NCBI RefSeq assembly: GCF_000214595.1
Contig: NZ_AFIG01000003.1
Location: forward strand, 682,001 to 746,000
DNA: 64,000 nucleotides
Direction: 5' to 3'
DNA from: Methylophaga thalassica MP
GTDB taxonomy: Bacteria > Pseudomonadota > Gammaproteobacteria > Nitrosococcales > Methylophagaceae
Positions 36,248-45,017 of this stretch are shown here, piece by piece. The position numbers and the translations under genes were made by a program. The notes below the pieces were generated by a model. The model was given only the letters and a program-made list of their open reading frames with translations. It did no database searches and had not been told where the DNA came from. How positions within the stretch are numbered: the first letter of the stretch is position 1; every line of letters begins with the position of its first letter.

Positions 36248-37306
36248 ATGAAACTATTTGCAAAAAATGCAAAGTCAGTCTTTCTTATTACTGCACTTGT
36301 TGGTGCTATGTCATCAACTGTCGCCCATGCCGAACTGAAATTAAATGGTTCTGGTGCCAGCTTCCCTGCTCCACTTTATAACAAATGGTTCAAGGACTAC
36401 AGCAAACAAACTGATGGTGTGCGTATTGACTATCAATCAAAAGGTAGTGGTGCAGGTATCCAAGACTTTATCAATGAAACTGTTGATTTTGCTGCTAGTG
36501 ACGCAGCGATGAAAGACAGCGAAATCGAACAAGTGAAAAAAGGCGCTATTTTATTGCCAATGACTGCCGGTGAAGTTGTTCTGTCATACAACTTAGACGG
36601 CATCAAAGAATTGAAACTGCCTCGTGACGTTTATCCTGAAATCTTCATGGGTAAAATTACAAAATGGAATGATCCAAAAATTCAAGCAGCTAACCCTGGC
36701 GTGAAACTGCCTGATGAAAAAATCACTGTCGTCGTTCGTTCTGATTCAAGTGGTACTAGCTTTGTATTTACTAACCACTTATCAGCGATCAACAGTGAAT
36801 TCAAAGAAGCAGTCGGTGGTTCTAAATCTCCGAACTGGCCAAGTGCAGGCACCATTGTTAAAGCGCCTAAAAATGACGGTGTAACAGCCACAATCAAACA
36901 AACTCCAGGTGCAATTGGTTATATCGAATATGGTTTTGCCAAACTAACCAAAATGCCAACCGCTGTTCTTGAAAACCAAAAAGGTAAATTTGTGAGTGCA
37001 GGTAGCGAAAGTGGTGCTGCAGCATTAGCGACTACACCTTTCCCATCAACAACTCTGCCAGGTAGCGATGTGCCAGACTTACGCGGATGGGCAACGGATC
37101 CAGCAGGTGATGACGCCTACCCAATCGCGACATTTACTTGGTTACTTGTCTACAAAAATCAAGACGATGATAAAGCAAAAGCCATGCGTGACTTGATTGA
37201 ATACATGGTAACGAAAGGTCAAGAATCATCTGAATCTATGGGCTATATCCCATTACCAGAAAACGTTGTTGAGAAAGTTCGCAACGCTGCAAAAATGATT
37301 CAGTAA
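36248..37306 (+). CDS. pstS: Phosphate-binding protein PstS
   Basis: 352 residues with signal peptide (FLITALVGAMSSTVAHA). LNGSGASFPAPLYNKWF, SKGSGAGIQDFINE, FAASDAAM and VRSDSSGTSFVFTNHL are the loops that hold phosphate. Periplasmic receptor for the PstCAB importer. The gene follows a Pho box and is separated from pstC by 122 bases, a gap that may let pstS be expressed above the rest. Confidence 0.97.
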   Translation: MKLFAKNAKSVFLITALVGAMSSTVAHAELKLNGSGASFPAPLYNKWFKDYSKQTDGVRIDYQSKGSGAGIQDFINETVDFAASDAAMKDSEIEQVKKGAILLPMTAGEVVLSYNLDGIKELKLPRDVYPEIFMGKITKWNDPKIQAANPGVKLPDEKITVVVRSDSSGTSFVFTNHLSAINSEFKEAVGGSKSPNWPSAGTIVKAPKNDGVTATIKQTPGAIGYIEYGFAKLTKMPTAVLENQKGKFVSAGSESGAAALATTPFPSTTLPGSDVPDLRGWATDPAGDDAYPIATFTWLLVYKNQDDDKAKAMRDLIEYMVTKGQESSESMGYIPLPENVVEKVRNAAKMIQ

Positions 37307-37428
37307 TCAGGCAGTTGAAGACTCAGATTAAAATGCTGCAAGGACGTTTGACCTTGCAGCATTTTCTCTGTTTTAAAGACAGCATAAAACACGTTTCAAA
37401 TACGAATGAATAATTGATAGGAACGCAC

Positions 37429-38406
37429 ATGGTTTACGATCCATTTAAAGAGGCAAGCAGTGATAAAACACTGTCTGCACCACCATCTACCACTGATTAT
37501 TTAAAAGACTCTGTATTCCGTTCTTTTGCTTATTTTTGCGCCTTATCCATTATTCTTTTGGTCGCCTATATCATTTTTGAATTAGGCTCACAGGCATTAC
37601 CTGCCATTAAAACACACGGCCTTGGTTTTATTACCGGCACCACCTGGGATACTAATGAAGGTGTGTTTGGTGTATTGTCAGAAATCTGGGGCACGTTATA
37701 TAGCTCGTTTTTGGCACTACTCCTTGGTGGCTCTTTAGGTGTGGCAATTGCTATTTTCTTAACCCAGAGCTTTGTTCACGCTAAATTCGAAATGATTTTT
37801 AGAACGATCATCGAATTATTAGCTGCTATTCCTTCTGTTGTTTACGGTTTGTGGGGTATCTATGTGCTTATCCCATTAATCAGACCCGGCGCGCAGTGGT
37901 TACATGAGACATTGGGCTGGTTTCCATTATTTGGTACAGATCTTAGCGGACCAGGTCTCGCGCCCGCCGCCCTGGTTTTAGCCATTATGATTCTACCAAC
38001 CGTGGCAGCTATCTCTGCCGATGCTTTCCGTCGCATTCCTTATAAAGTGAAAGAAGCGGCTTATGGCATGGGTGCAACAAAATGGGAAGTGATCTTAAAA
38101 GTCATGTTACCTACCGCCTCGTCCGGCATCTTGGCTGGTCTGGTACTGGGGTTTGGACGTGCTTTAGGGGAAACGATGGCGCTCGCAATGTTGATTGGTA
38201 ACGTTAACAACATCAACTTATCGCTGTTTGCCCCGGCAAATACCCTAGCCTCACTTCTTGCATCAACCTTCCCTGAAGCGGGTCAAATTGAAATCCAGGC
38301 ATTGATGTATGCGGCATTAGTTCTATTACTCATCACATTCATCGTAAATGTCGCGGGCCTTGCTGTGCAGCAATACACCATGCGTAAATTTGAGGGTAAA
38401 AAATGA
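37429..38406 (+). CDS. pstC: Phosphate ABC transporter permease PstC
   Basis: 325 residues from ATG 37429 (AGGAAC upstream); a TTG at 37414 would add five. Six helices; the ABC-permease loop is AAYGMGATKWEVILKVMLPTA, and GLGRALGETMALAMLIGN-like sequence follows. Pairs with PstA in the membrane. Overlaps pstA by four bases. Confidence 0.95.
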   Translation: MVYDPFKEASSDKTLSAPPSTTDYLKDSVFRSFAYFCALSIILLVAYIIFELGSQALPAIKTHGLGFITGTTWDTNEGVFGVLSEIWGTLYSSFLALLLGGSLGVAIAIFLTQSFVHAKFEMIFRTIIELLAAIPSVVYGLWGIYVLIPLIRPGAQWLHETLGWFPLFGTDLSGPGLAPAALVLAIMILPTVAAISADAFRRIPYKVKEAAYGMGATKWEVILKVMLPTASSGILAGLVLGFGRALGETMALAMLIGNVNNINLSLFAPANTLASLLASTFPEAGQIEIQALMYAALVLLLITFIVNVAGLAVQQYTMRKFEGKK

Positions 38407-39308
38407 GTCAATTACAAATGGAAGAGCCAGTATTACCTCCCAGAATTGAATTACCGGCGCTGGAAAAAAATCTTTTTGAGGTGAGAGCCTTAAAAAATTA
38501 CTTCCTGACTTCTATGGTCTGGGTATTGGCGGTACTCGCCAGCATCCCCTTATTTTCAGTGATTTATATGCTGATTGTTCAGGGTGGCGCAAGACTGGAT
38601 ATGGAAGCGATTACCGCCTTACCACCAGCTGGGTTTGAAATGGGCGGTGGTTTTGGTAACGCGATTGTCGGTACTTTAACCATGGTCGGCATTGCCTCAG
38701 CCATCAGTATTCCGATTGGTATCATGGCTGCGCTTTATTTATCCATACTGAACCCTTCAAGCAAAATCGCAACTCTGTCACGCTTTTTAGCCAAAGTATT
38801 GACTGGCTTCCCTTCGATTCTAGCAGGTGTGTTTGTCTATGCCGTGATTGTTATTACCACAGGTACATACTCGGCTTGGGCAGGTGGTGTGGCATTAGCT
38901 GTGCTGATGTTACCAACAGTCACATTGGCCGCTGAAGAAGCCATGAAGCAAGTGCCACAAAAAATGAAAGATGCGGCATTTGGCATGGGCTGTACACGTA
39001 CTCAAGTGATTTTGAAAGTCGTGCTACCGACGGCTTTACCAGGCATTCTGACTGGTGTGATATTGGCTGTAGCAGGTGCTGCAGGTGAATCGGCGCCATT
39101 GCTGTTCACTGCCTTATTTAGTAACTACTACATGGCTGAACTAGCTGAACCTACAGCCTCTTTATCCATACTGATTTACAACTTTTCCGGCATGCCATTT
39201 GAAAATCAGCTTGAATTAGCTTGGGCAGCCTCACTGGTACTTGTCTTACTTGTGCTGTTTTTCAATATTCTGGCCCGCGTTGTCGGCAGATCGAAATTTA
39301 AAGAATAA
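38403..39308 (+). CDS. pstA: Phosphate ABC transporter permease PstA
   Basis: 301 residues, six helices. The coupling loop is [20 protein letters not shown], preceded by [16 protein letters not shown] and followed by [18 protein letters not shown], all conserved in PstA. ATGA overlap with pstC; 14 bases before pstB. Confidence 0.95.
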   Translation: MSQLQMEEPVLPPRIELPALEKNLFEVRALKNYFLTSMVWVLAVLASIPLFSVIYMLIVQGGARLDMEAITALPPAGFEMGGGFGNAIVGTLTMVGIASAISIPIGIMAALYLSILNPSSKIATLSRFLAKVLTGFPSILAGVFVYAVIVITTGTYSAWAGGVALAVLMLPTVTLAAEEAMKQVPQKMKDAAFGMGCTRTQVILKVVLPTALPGILTGVILAVAGAAGESAPLLFTALFSNYYMAELAEPTASLSILIYNFSGMPFENQLELAWAASLVLVLLVLFFNILARVVGRSKFKE

Positions 39309-39322
39309 CGGAAGGAAAATCT

Positions 39323-40150
39323 ATGAACATGCAAACCGATACCGGTGAATTCATTGCTAAAAAGTACGAGCCAAAAGGCCCGGTTGTTTTAGACTGCCAT
39401 GTAAAAAACATTTACTACGGTGATTTCAGAGCGGTCAGAGACACCACGATTCCTATTGAGAAAAATAAAGTCACCGGCTTTATTGGTCCCTCAGGTTGCG
39501 GTAAGAGTACAGTTCTACGCAGCATGAACCGGATGAATGACCTCATCGACTCATTCCGTTTTGAAGGCCACATCCAATATCACAAGCACGATATTTACAG
39601 CAAAAAAGTGGATGCTGTAATCGTAAGACGTTATATCGGTATGGTCTTTCAGTTGCCTAATCCCTTCTCGATGAGCATTTATGACAATGTCGCATTTGGT
39701 CTGAGATTAAATGGTTATAAAGGTGATGAAGAAGAGATGGTGGTCAAAGCACTTAAACGTGCAGCTATTTGGAATGACGTTAAAGATAAACTGAAAAATA
39801 GCGGTTTATCACTATCAGGTGGTCAGCAACAACGTTTGTGTATTGCCAGAGCCATTGCGACAGAACCTGATGTTTTATTAATGGATGAACCTTGTTCTGC
39901 ACTGGATCCGATTGCTACGCGTCAGATCGAAGAACTGATGGTGGAATTAAAACAGCATTACAGTGTGGCCTTAGTCACACACAATATGCAGCAAGCAACA
40001 CGCGTGGCTGATACAACCGCGTTCTTAGGTGTGGATATTTCACAAGGTGGCCGTACGGGTTATCTGGTGGAAATGGATGAAACTAAGAAGATTTTTGAAG
40101 ACCCTCAGCAGTTGTTAACTAAACAATACGTGCGAGGTGAGTTTAGTTAA
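39323..40150 (+). CDS. pstB: Phosphate ABC transporter ATPase PstB
   Basis: 275 residues. Walker [10 protein letters not shown], the PstB-specific [19 protein letters not shown], signature [16 protein letters not shown] and Walker [13 protein letters not shown]. Cytosolic ATPase driving PstCA. The product ends in YVRGEFS, the usual PstB C-terminus. Confidence 0.97.
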   Translation: MNMQTDTGEFIAKKYEPKGPVVLDCHVKNIYYGDFRAVRDTTIPIEKNKVTGFIGPSGCGKSTVLRSMNRMNDLIDSFRFEGHIQYHKHDIYSKKVDAVIVRRYIGMVFQLPNPFSMSIYDNVAFGLRLNGYKGDEEEMVVKALKRAAIWNDVKDKLKNSGLSLSGGQQQRLCIARAIATEPDVLLMDEPCSALDPIATRQIEELMVELKQHYSVALVTHNMQQATRVADTTAFLGVDISQGGRTGYLVEMDETKKIFEDPQQLLTKQYVRGEFS

Positions 40151-40164
40151 GCTAAACCGTTATT

Positions 40165-40878
40165 ATGGGGTCATCATCATTTAATACAGTTCATAATGCA
40201 ACGCACGATCTGACAAGCAATATCGCTCGACTGGATATTGCTGCTGTCAGGTCACGTCTGCTTAATACGAAAAAAAACTTCGATAAAATTAATGAAACAC
40301 TCAGTGTAAAAAGAACGCCGCCTTCAACAGAAGTGATTGAAAACCTGGTCGCAGGTTACGCCAAGATCGACTTTTATCTGGCTAATGGTATAGAACTTTT
40401 CGCTATGGGTAACTCACACCTGTTGTTAGAGTTGAACCACATTGTTCTTTATCACACTTCATCAATATCTAAACAAGAGTCTCAACATCAGTTTGAGGCA
40501 ACAAAAGCCCACTTTTATGCAGCTCGCAATGGCGGAATTGGTCAACTCATGGATTGGTTAGCCTTAAACCAACATACCAATATCTGGAAACGAACAGCGG
40601 GATTGTTTACCAATATTTTGAGTCAGCCACAGCTGTTTCTGGAAGGAAATCACCGTACAGGCTCGTTAATCATGAGCTACCTACTCATGAGAGAAGGATA
40701 TCAGCCATTTGTATTGTCTTATGATAATGCCAGACATTTTTTTGAGCCTGCCGAACTGACAAAAAAACGTCGCAAGAAATCATTAGTCGACGATTTTATT
40801 TATCTGCCAAAACAAACACGCAAATTTGCCAAACTGCTGAAAGATGAGCAAAAAAGACAATCTTTCCTGCAAACTTGA
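40165..40878 (+). CDS. Fic-like protein with degenerate active site, last gene of the pst operon
   Basis: 237 residues, cytosolic. Near residues 155-167, PQLFLEGNHRTGS resembles the Fic motif HPFx(D/E)GNGRxxR: Phe158, Glu160, Gly161, Asn162 and Arg164 align. The catalytic His is Gln156, and the final Arg is Ser167. It may therefore lack AMPylation activity or do something else. The following GYQPFVLSYDNARHFFEPAEL and the Lys/Arg-rich region KKRRKKS are Fic-like only in general layout. It starts 14 bases after pstB, where phoU is often found, and no PhoU sequence is visible. A role in phosphate signalling is inference from position. Confidence 0.5.
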   Translation: MGSSSFNTVHNATHDLTSNIARLDIAAVRSRLLNTKKNFDKINETLSVKRTPPSTEVIENLVAGYAKIDFYLANGIELFAMGNSHLLLELNHIVLYHTSSISKQESQHQFEATKAHFYAARNGGIGQLMDWLALNQHTNIWKRTAGLFTNILSQPQLFLEGNHRTGSLIMSYLLMREGYQPFVLSYDNARHFFEPAELTKKRRKKSLVDDFIYLPKQTRKFAKLLKDEQKRQSFLQT

Positions 40879-41178
40879 CTAGTGATAGCGCGTGTTAGAT
40901 TTTTTTTCTTTTAATTCGCCCCGGTTAGCTTCGATAATTTTTTGAAATTTCTCGGGATCTTTGCGAAGAATATCAATGTATTCTGTCACCAACTCGTGCC
41001 AGTTATTACCGCCATGGATAGAAAACTTCTCTAAAGCCAGCAACAGAAACTTGGCCGCTACTCTGAGTTGTTTGCTATCTGCCTCACCATACCAATCGAG
41101 TAACTCTTCATAGAGCGCCTCAATTTTTTCCAGAGGCGTGAACTCTACAATCATATCTTGAGAATCTTTTTTACTCAT
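40879..41178 (-). CDS. Uncharacterised small helical protein
   Basis: 99 residues, charged and mostly helical (LEKIEALYEELLDWYGEAD, RVAAKFLLLALEKFSIHGG), no signal or motif. It abuts the Fic-like gene tail to tail, with no spacer or terminator between. I do not recognise the family. Convergence without a terminator means its transcript would be antisense to the end of the pst operon. Confidence 0.55.
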   Translation of the reverse strand: MSKKDSQDMIVEFTPLEKIEALYEELLDWYGEADSKQLRVAAKFLLLALEKFSIHGGNNWHELVTEYIDILRKDPEKFQKIIEANRGELKEKKSNTRYH

Positions 41179-41450
41179 AATTAGCGGCTTTTATTTCTTG
41201 AATGGTTCAAATGGATAGAGGTCGCGTTAGCTGGCTCATTCTGAATTAAGCAGACTGAACACCAGAGAAATCAGCCTTTAGTATATGTATTATATCGAAA
41301 TATCCGTGACCGAATCTGAATAAAATCAGGCTAAATCATCTCAGCATCACTTTGTCTTTTACAGTTAAACCACTAACTAAACAAACACTTTACGATCATT
41401 ACCGCTCAACAGATTCAAAGTAGAAAAAACAACGTTGTATAGAAACTGTC

Positions 41451-41495
41451 CACTTGTCTGAGATTCCAGACAGCATTTATTTATGGAAACAAGTG
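41451..41495. repeat. Nested inverted repeats in the region upstream of xoxF
   Basis: CACTTGT (41451-41457) and ACAAGTG (41489-41495) are inverted, enclosing a second pair, TGTCTG (41455-41460) and CAGACA (41467-41472). The rest of the 500-base gap up to 41558 is AT-rich with no gene-like frame. A protein-binding site is possible but unproven. Confidence 0.3.
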
Positions 41496-41558
41496 CAATT
41501 AATTCCTTTTTTTGACTGTTAGTCTTTCCCAACCCCTCGGGGATTATCAAACATGATT

Positions 41559-41586
41559 TTGTGTTTGGTAAATGATGACTTATAGA
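41559..41586 (+). promoter_or_regulatory. Candidate xoxF promoter
   Basis: TTGTGT (41559-41564) and TATAGA (41581-41586) are 16 bases apart. This would start a leader of about 88 bases carrying the hairpin at 41624-41654. By eye only. Confidence 0.4.
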
Positions 41587-41623
41587 AAAGCCCTATGTTT
41601 TTTTATACGTCAGCGTTTGGTAC

Positions 41624-41654
41624 AGGAGTGGCGACTTCAGCTTCCGCCACTCCT
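41624..41654 (+). promoter_or_regulatory. Hairpin in the xoxF 5' leader
   Basis: AGGAGTGGCG at 41624-41633 pairs perfectly with 41645-41654, 11-base loop. TTTATCTT follows, then the xoxF ribosome site (GAAGGG near 41668). The U-stretch is short, so it could be a weak attenuator or a stability element; a terminator of an upstream transcript is also possible. Confidence 0.5.
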
Positions 41655-41680
41655 TTATCTTAAGATTGAAGGGAAAACTT

Positions 41681-43453
41681 ATGAAAAAAAAAACAATATC
41701 TCTGGCACTGATGTCAGTGGCTCTGCCTATTACAAGTTATGCAGATGAATTGCTTTCTATGCAAAAAAACCCAAATGAATGGGTAATGTCAGCAGGTAAC
41801 TACGCCAACCACCGTTATAGTGAATTGACAGATATTAATAAAGATAACGTCAAAGATCTGAATATGGCCTGGTCATTTTCTACAGGCGTATTAAGAGGTC
41901 ATGAAGGTAATTCACTTGTTATTGGCGATACCTTATATATTCATACGCCATTTCCAAACATTGTGTATGCATTAGATTTGAACAATGACGGTGCTATCAA
42001 ATGGAAATACGAACCAAAACAAAACTACGATGATACCGTGCCGGTTATGTGCTGTGACGTCATCAATCGTGGTTTAGCTTACGGTGACGGCAAAATCTTC
42101 CTTAATCAGGCGGATACCACATTGGTAGCACTTGATGCTAAAACGGGTGAAGTCATTTGGTCTGATAAACGCGATGATCCTAAAGTAGGTGCAACTAACA
42201 CCGGTGTTGCTCATGTATTTAAAGACAAAATCGTAGTGGGTATCTCTGGTGGTGAGTTTGGTGTTCGTGGTTATGTTCAGACTTATGATTTAAATGGTAA
42301 GTCTTTATATAAAGCCTACAGCACAGGTCCTGATGCAGAAATGTTAGTGGATCCAGAGAAAACAACTTCAATGCTGAAACCTATCGGTGAAAACTCATCT
42401 TTAAAAACATGGCAAGGTGATCAGTGGAAAATTGGTGGTGGTACCACTTGGGGTTGGTATTCTTATGATCCTGATCTCAATCTGTTCTACTACGGTACGG
42501 GTAATCCATCGACATGGAACCCATTACAACGGCCTGGTGATAATAAATGGACCATGTCATTGTTTGCCCGTGATTTAGATACTGGCATGGCTAAATGGGT
42601 TTACCAAATGACGCCACATGATGAGTGGGATTACGATGGTGTAAACGAAGTCATTCTGGCCGATCAGAAAGTTAAAGGCAAAATGTACAAAACAGCGGTT
42701 CACTTTGACCGTAACGGCTTTGGCTACACCATGGATCGTGCATCAGGTGAGTTATTAGTGGCTAACAAATTTGATCCCTCTGTTAACTGGGCAAATAGCG
42801 TTAATCTGAAAACAGGTTTACCTGATCGTAATAAACAGTACTCACCAGAATATAACGGTGAAGACACAAGCACGACGGGAATTTGCCCGGCAGCACATGG
42901 TGCTAAGGACCAACAACCTGCCGCATATTCACCAAAAACCGGCTTGTTCTATGTACCTACCAATCATATTTGTATGGATCTGGAACCGTTCCAAGTGGAA
43001 TATTTAGCCGGTCAACCGTATGTTGGTGCTGAAGTAAATATGTTCGCCGCTGAAAAAGACAATATGGGTAACTTTATTGCCTGGGATGCTCGCGAAGGTA
43101 AAATCGTCTGGTCAGATAAAGAAAGATTCTCTGTATGGTCAGGCGCACTGGCGACGGCCGGTGATGTTGTCTTCTACGGTACATTGGAAGGCTACCTAAA
43201 AGCAGTAGATGCGCAAACTGGCCGTGAATTATGGCGCTTCAAAACCCCATCAGGCATTGTAGGTAACGTGAACACTTACAAACATGATGGCAAACAGTAC
43301 ATCGCTGTATTGTCAGGTATTGGTGGCTGGGCAGGTATCGGTATGACCAATAACCTGGAAAATGATACTGATGGCTTAGGCGCTGTAGGTGCCTATAAAT
43401 CTCTATCAAGCTGGACTTCATTAGGCGGCGTTCTGAGCGTCTTCAGCTTATAA
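41681..43453 (+). CDS. xoxF: XoxF-type lanthanide-dependent PQQ methanol dehydrogenase
   Basis: 590 residues from ATG 41681, which follows GAAGGG; a TTG at 41666 would add five. Signal peptide ending PITSYA. The vicinal disulfide is Cys124-Cys125. Metal and catalytic residues: Glu191 in SGGEFG, Asn275 in GTGNPST, Asp317 in DEWDYDG. Asp319, two positions after the catalytic Asp, marks the lanthanide-binding XoxF branch, where calcium-type MxaF has Ala. Repeated tryptophan-docking blades ([14 protein letters not shown]) form the eight-bladed propeller. It oxidises methanol in the periplasm, passing electrons to a cytochrome cL-type partner not found next to it. Confidence 0.95.
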   Translation: MKKKTISLALMSVALPITSYADELLSMQKNPNEWVMSAGNYANHRYSELTDINKDNVKDLNMAWSFSTGVLRGHEGNSLVIGDTLYIHTPFPNIVYALDLNNDGAIKWKYEPKQNYDDTVPVMCCDVINRGLAYGDGKIFLNQADTTLVALDAKTGEVIWSDKRDDPKVGATNTGVAHVFKDKIVVGISGGEFGVRGYVQTYDLNGKSLYKAYSTGPDAEMLVDPEKTTSMLKPIGENSSLKTWQGDQWKIGGGTTWGWYSYDPDLNLFYYGTGNPSTWNPLQRPGDNKWTMSLFARDLDTGMAKWVYQMTPHDEWDYDGVNEVILADQKVKGKMYKTAVHFDRNGFGYTMDRASGELLVANKFDPSVNWANSVNLKTGLPDRNKQYSPEYNGEDTSTTGICPAAHGAKDQQPAAYSPKTGLFYVPTNHICMDLEPFQVEYLAGQPYVGAEVNMFAAEKDNMGNFIAWDAREGKIVWSDKERFSVWSGALATAGDVVFYGTLEGYLKAVDAQTGRELWRFKTPSGIVGNVNTYKHDGKQYIAVLSGIGGWAGIGMTNNLENDTDGLGAVGAYKSLSSWTSLGGVLSVFSL

Positions 43454-43489
43454 AATGCCAGCGTAGTAATACAAAGCTCGACACAGTGC

Positions 43490-43528
43490 AAAAAACTCCG
43501 GTGATAGAAATATCATCGGAGTTTTTTT
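43490..43528 (+). terminator. Strong terminator after xoxF
   Basis: Seventeen-bp stem, 43490-43506 with 43511-43527, GAAA tetraloop, T-run at the end. Confidence 0.92.
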
Positions 43529-43623
43529 ATGTGTATCTGTTTATTTTGTCTTCGTGCCAAATAAAGATTCTGTTACCGTTCTATTCACTCTCTAATCCCT
43601 TTTTAAGTTCATTTTCTTAAGGC

Positions 43624-43905
43624 AAAAAAAAGCCCTCATCAAAAAACTGAAAGGGCGAAGGGAAAACCAATGAAAGCCGTAAAGCTGGTATCAATAATAG
43701 AGAAATAAAGGCTCTCTCAATATAGGAAAAACTCCCTTTATCTCTCAGTAAACTCATTTTAAGGCTTTCAGACAACCGTTCTTATCCTATCCAAGCCCGA
43801 ACCTTCCCACTCATTTATCGACAACAGCAGAATTATCCACTCACGCAACAAGAACCTCTTTTTGAATATACAAAAACAACAAAGATAAAGAGGAAAATGA
43901 TTGCC
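43624..43905 (-). ncRNA. Candidate small RNA between xoxF and the OmpA-type lipoprotein
   Basis: In the 43529-43970 gap no protein gene is convincing. On the minus strand, -35 TTGTCT (43935-43940), a 17-base spacer and -10 TATAGA (43912-43917) predict a start near 43905. A terminator-like element (GCCCT 43632-43636 with AGGGC 43652-43656, eight U) lies at 43624-43656. Together they define a transcript of about 280 bases. An ATG at 43907 opens a 24-codon hydrophobic peptide (MAIIFLFIFVVFVYS), but it sits on the predicted start and lacks a ribosome site. Evidence is positional only. Confidence 0.3.
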
Positions 43906-43911
43906 ATAGTA

Positions 43912-43940
43912 TCTATATTAAAATGCAATATTTAAGACAA
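43912..43940 (-). promoter_or_regulatory. Minus-strand promoter of the candidate sRNA
   Basis: TTGTCT (43935-43940), 17 bases, TATAGA (43912-43917) on the minus strand. No coding gene follows, so it is not explained by annotated genes. Confidence 0.4.
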
Positions 43941-43970
43941 GCATGCTGAAGCTTCTCACGTCAGATAAAA

Positions 43971-43996
43971 AAAAGGCCCTGCAAGCAGGGCCTTTT
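43971..43996 (-). terminator. Terminator of the OmpA-type lipoprotein gene
   Basis: GGCCCTGC / GCAGGGCC stem with an A-run at its left side (U8 in the minus-strand transcript). Confidence 0.88.
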
Positions 43997-44021
43997 CTAC
44001 ATCAATTGATGCTGTCTTGTT

Positions 44022-44858
44022 TTATTCGTTTACAACGAAGTCAACACGACGGTTTTTCGCTCTTCCAGCTTCTGTATCGTTGGTGGCAACTGGGAATTTT
44101 TCGCCCATACCGACTGGAATCAGGTAGCTACCGTTAATACCACGTGAAGTCAGGTAATCAACAACAGACTGTGCACGTTCTTGTGACAGTTTTTGGTTGT
44201 AAGCTTCACTACCGATGCTATCAGTGTGGCCTTCAACACGGACTTCAACAACACTGTCAGTATCTTTCAGAACAGCTACCGCTTCTTCAAGAATTTGTTT
44301 CGCATCATCAGTCAAAGTTGCTTTATCAAATGCGAAGTTAACACCTTCTAAAGACAATACTTTTTCACCTGCTAATGGGCAACCATCTTGGTCAACGATA
44401 ACGCCTTTCGGTGTGTTAGGGCACAGATCTTTATAATCAGGCACTGCATCACCATCAGAGTCTAACGCACAACCTACACGGTCAACAGTGACACCAGGAG
44501 GAGTTTGTTGGCACATATCAATACCGTCATAAACACCGTCTTTATCAGTGTCATATGCGCAACCATTTTGGTCGACTAAAGCACCTGGAGGTGGTTCTAC
44601 AGCACAGACAGGTTTTTCAACAGCTGCCACTTCTTGTTCTTCATCACCGTTCGGGCAGAGTAATAGCGCTAACATTGAACCGACAACTGCGCCACCAGCA
44701 GAAGCATCAGAGTCACCAACAGCAGCACCAGCAGCACCACCAGCTAAAGCACCACCAACTGCACACATAATGTTTTGGTTAGTTGTTTTCGGGTTACCCG
44801 CACAACCAGCCAGCAATGCTATTGCAAAAGCTGCTGACAGGAGTTTTGTTAATTTCAT
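44022..44858 (-). CDS. OmpA-family lipoprotein with glycine zipper and calcium-type repeats
   Basis: 278 residues from ATG 44858, which has AAGGAAGG upstream. Lipobox LAGC (Cys19). Residues about 32-66 are a Gly/Ala zipper (GGALAGGAAGAAVGDSDA). Residues about 95-160 hold thrombospondin type 3-like repeats, DTDKDGVYDGIDMC and DSDGDAVPDYKDLC, each with paired Cys. The C-terminal OmpA domain (FAFDKATLTDDAKQIL, VEGHTDSIGSEAYNQKLSQE, NRRVDF) binds peptidoglycan. It would tether the outer membrane to the cell wall. Single gene with its own terminator. Confidence 0.88.
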   Translation of the reverse strand: MKLTKLLSAAFAIALLAGCAGNPKTTNQNIMCAVGGALAGGAAGAAVGDSDASAGGAVVGSMLALLLCPNGDEEQEVAAVEKPVCAVEPPPGALVDQNGCAYDTDKDGVYDGIDMCQQTPPGVTVDRVGCALDSDGDAVPDYKDLCPNTPKGVIVDQDGCPLAGEKVLSLEGVNFAFDKATLTDDAKQILEEAVAVLKDTDSVVEVRVEGHTDSIGSEAYNQKLSQERAQSVVDYLTSRGINGSYLIPVGMGEKFPVATNDTEAGRAKNRRVDFVVNE

Positions 44859-45017
44859 ATTGCCTTCCTTTTCCGTAGAAAAATAAACGAACACGTCTTA
44901 AAATTGATTTGCTCAATACCGAGTGTGGTACTTTCGCTACATATTAAACCAGTATTTGCCTGACGTCTAATAGATCTTATAAGTCATAGTGTGAACTCTG
45001 TGTCAAAAAAACAACAA

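Noticed and set aside
44548..44886. Plus-strand frame of 112 codons opposite the OmpA-type lipoprotein
   Set aside because: It is the antisense of the Gly/Ala zipper region; low-complexity Ala/Pro/Ser composition follows from that repeat.
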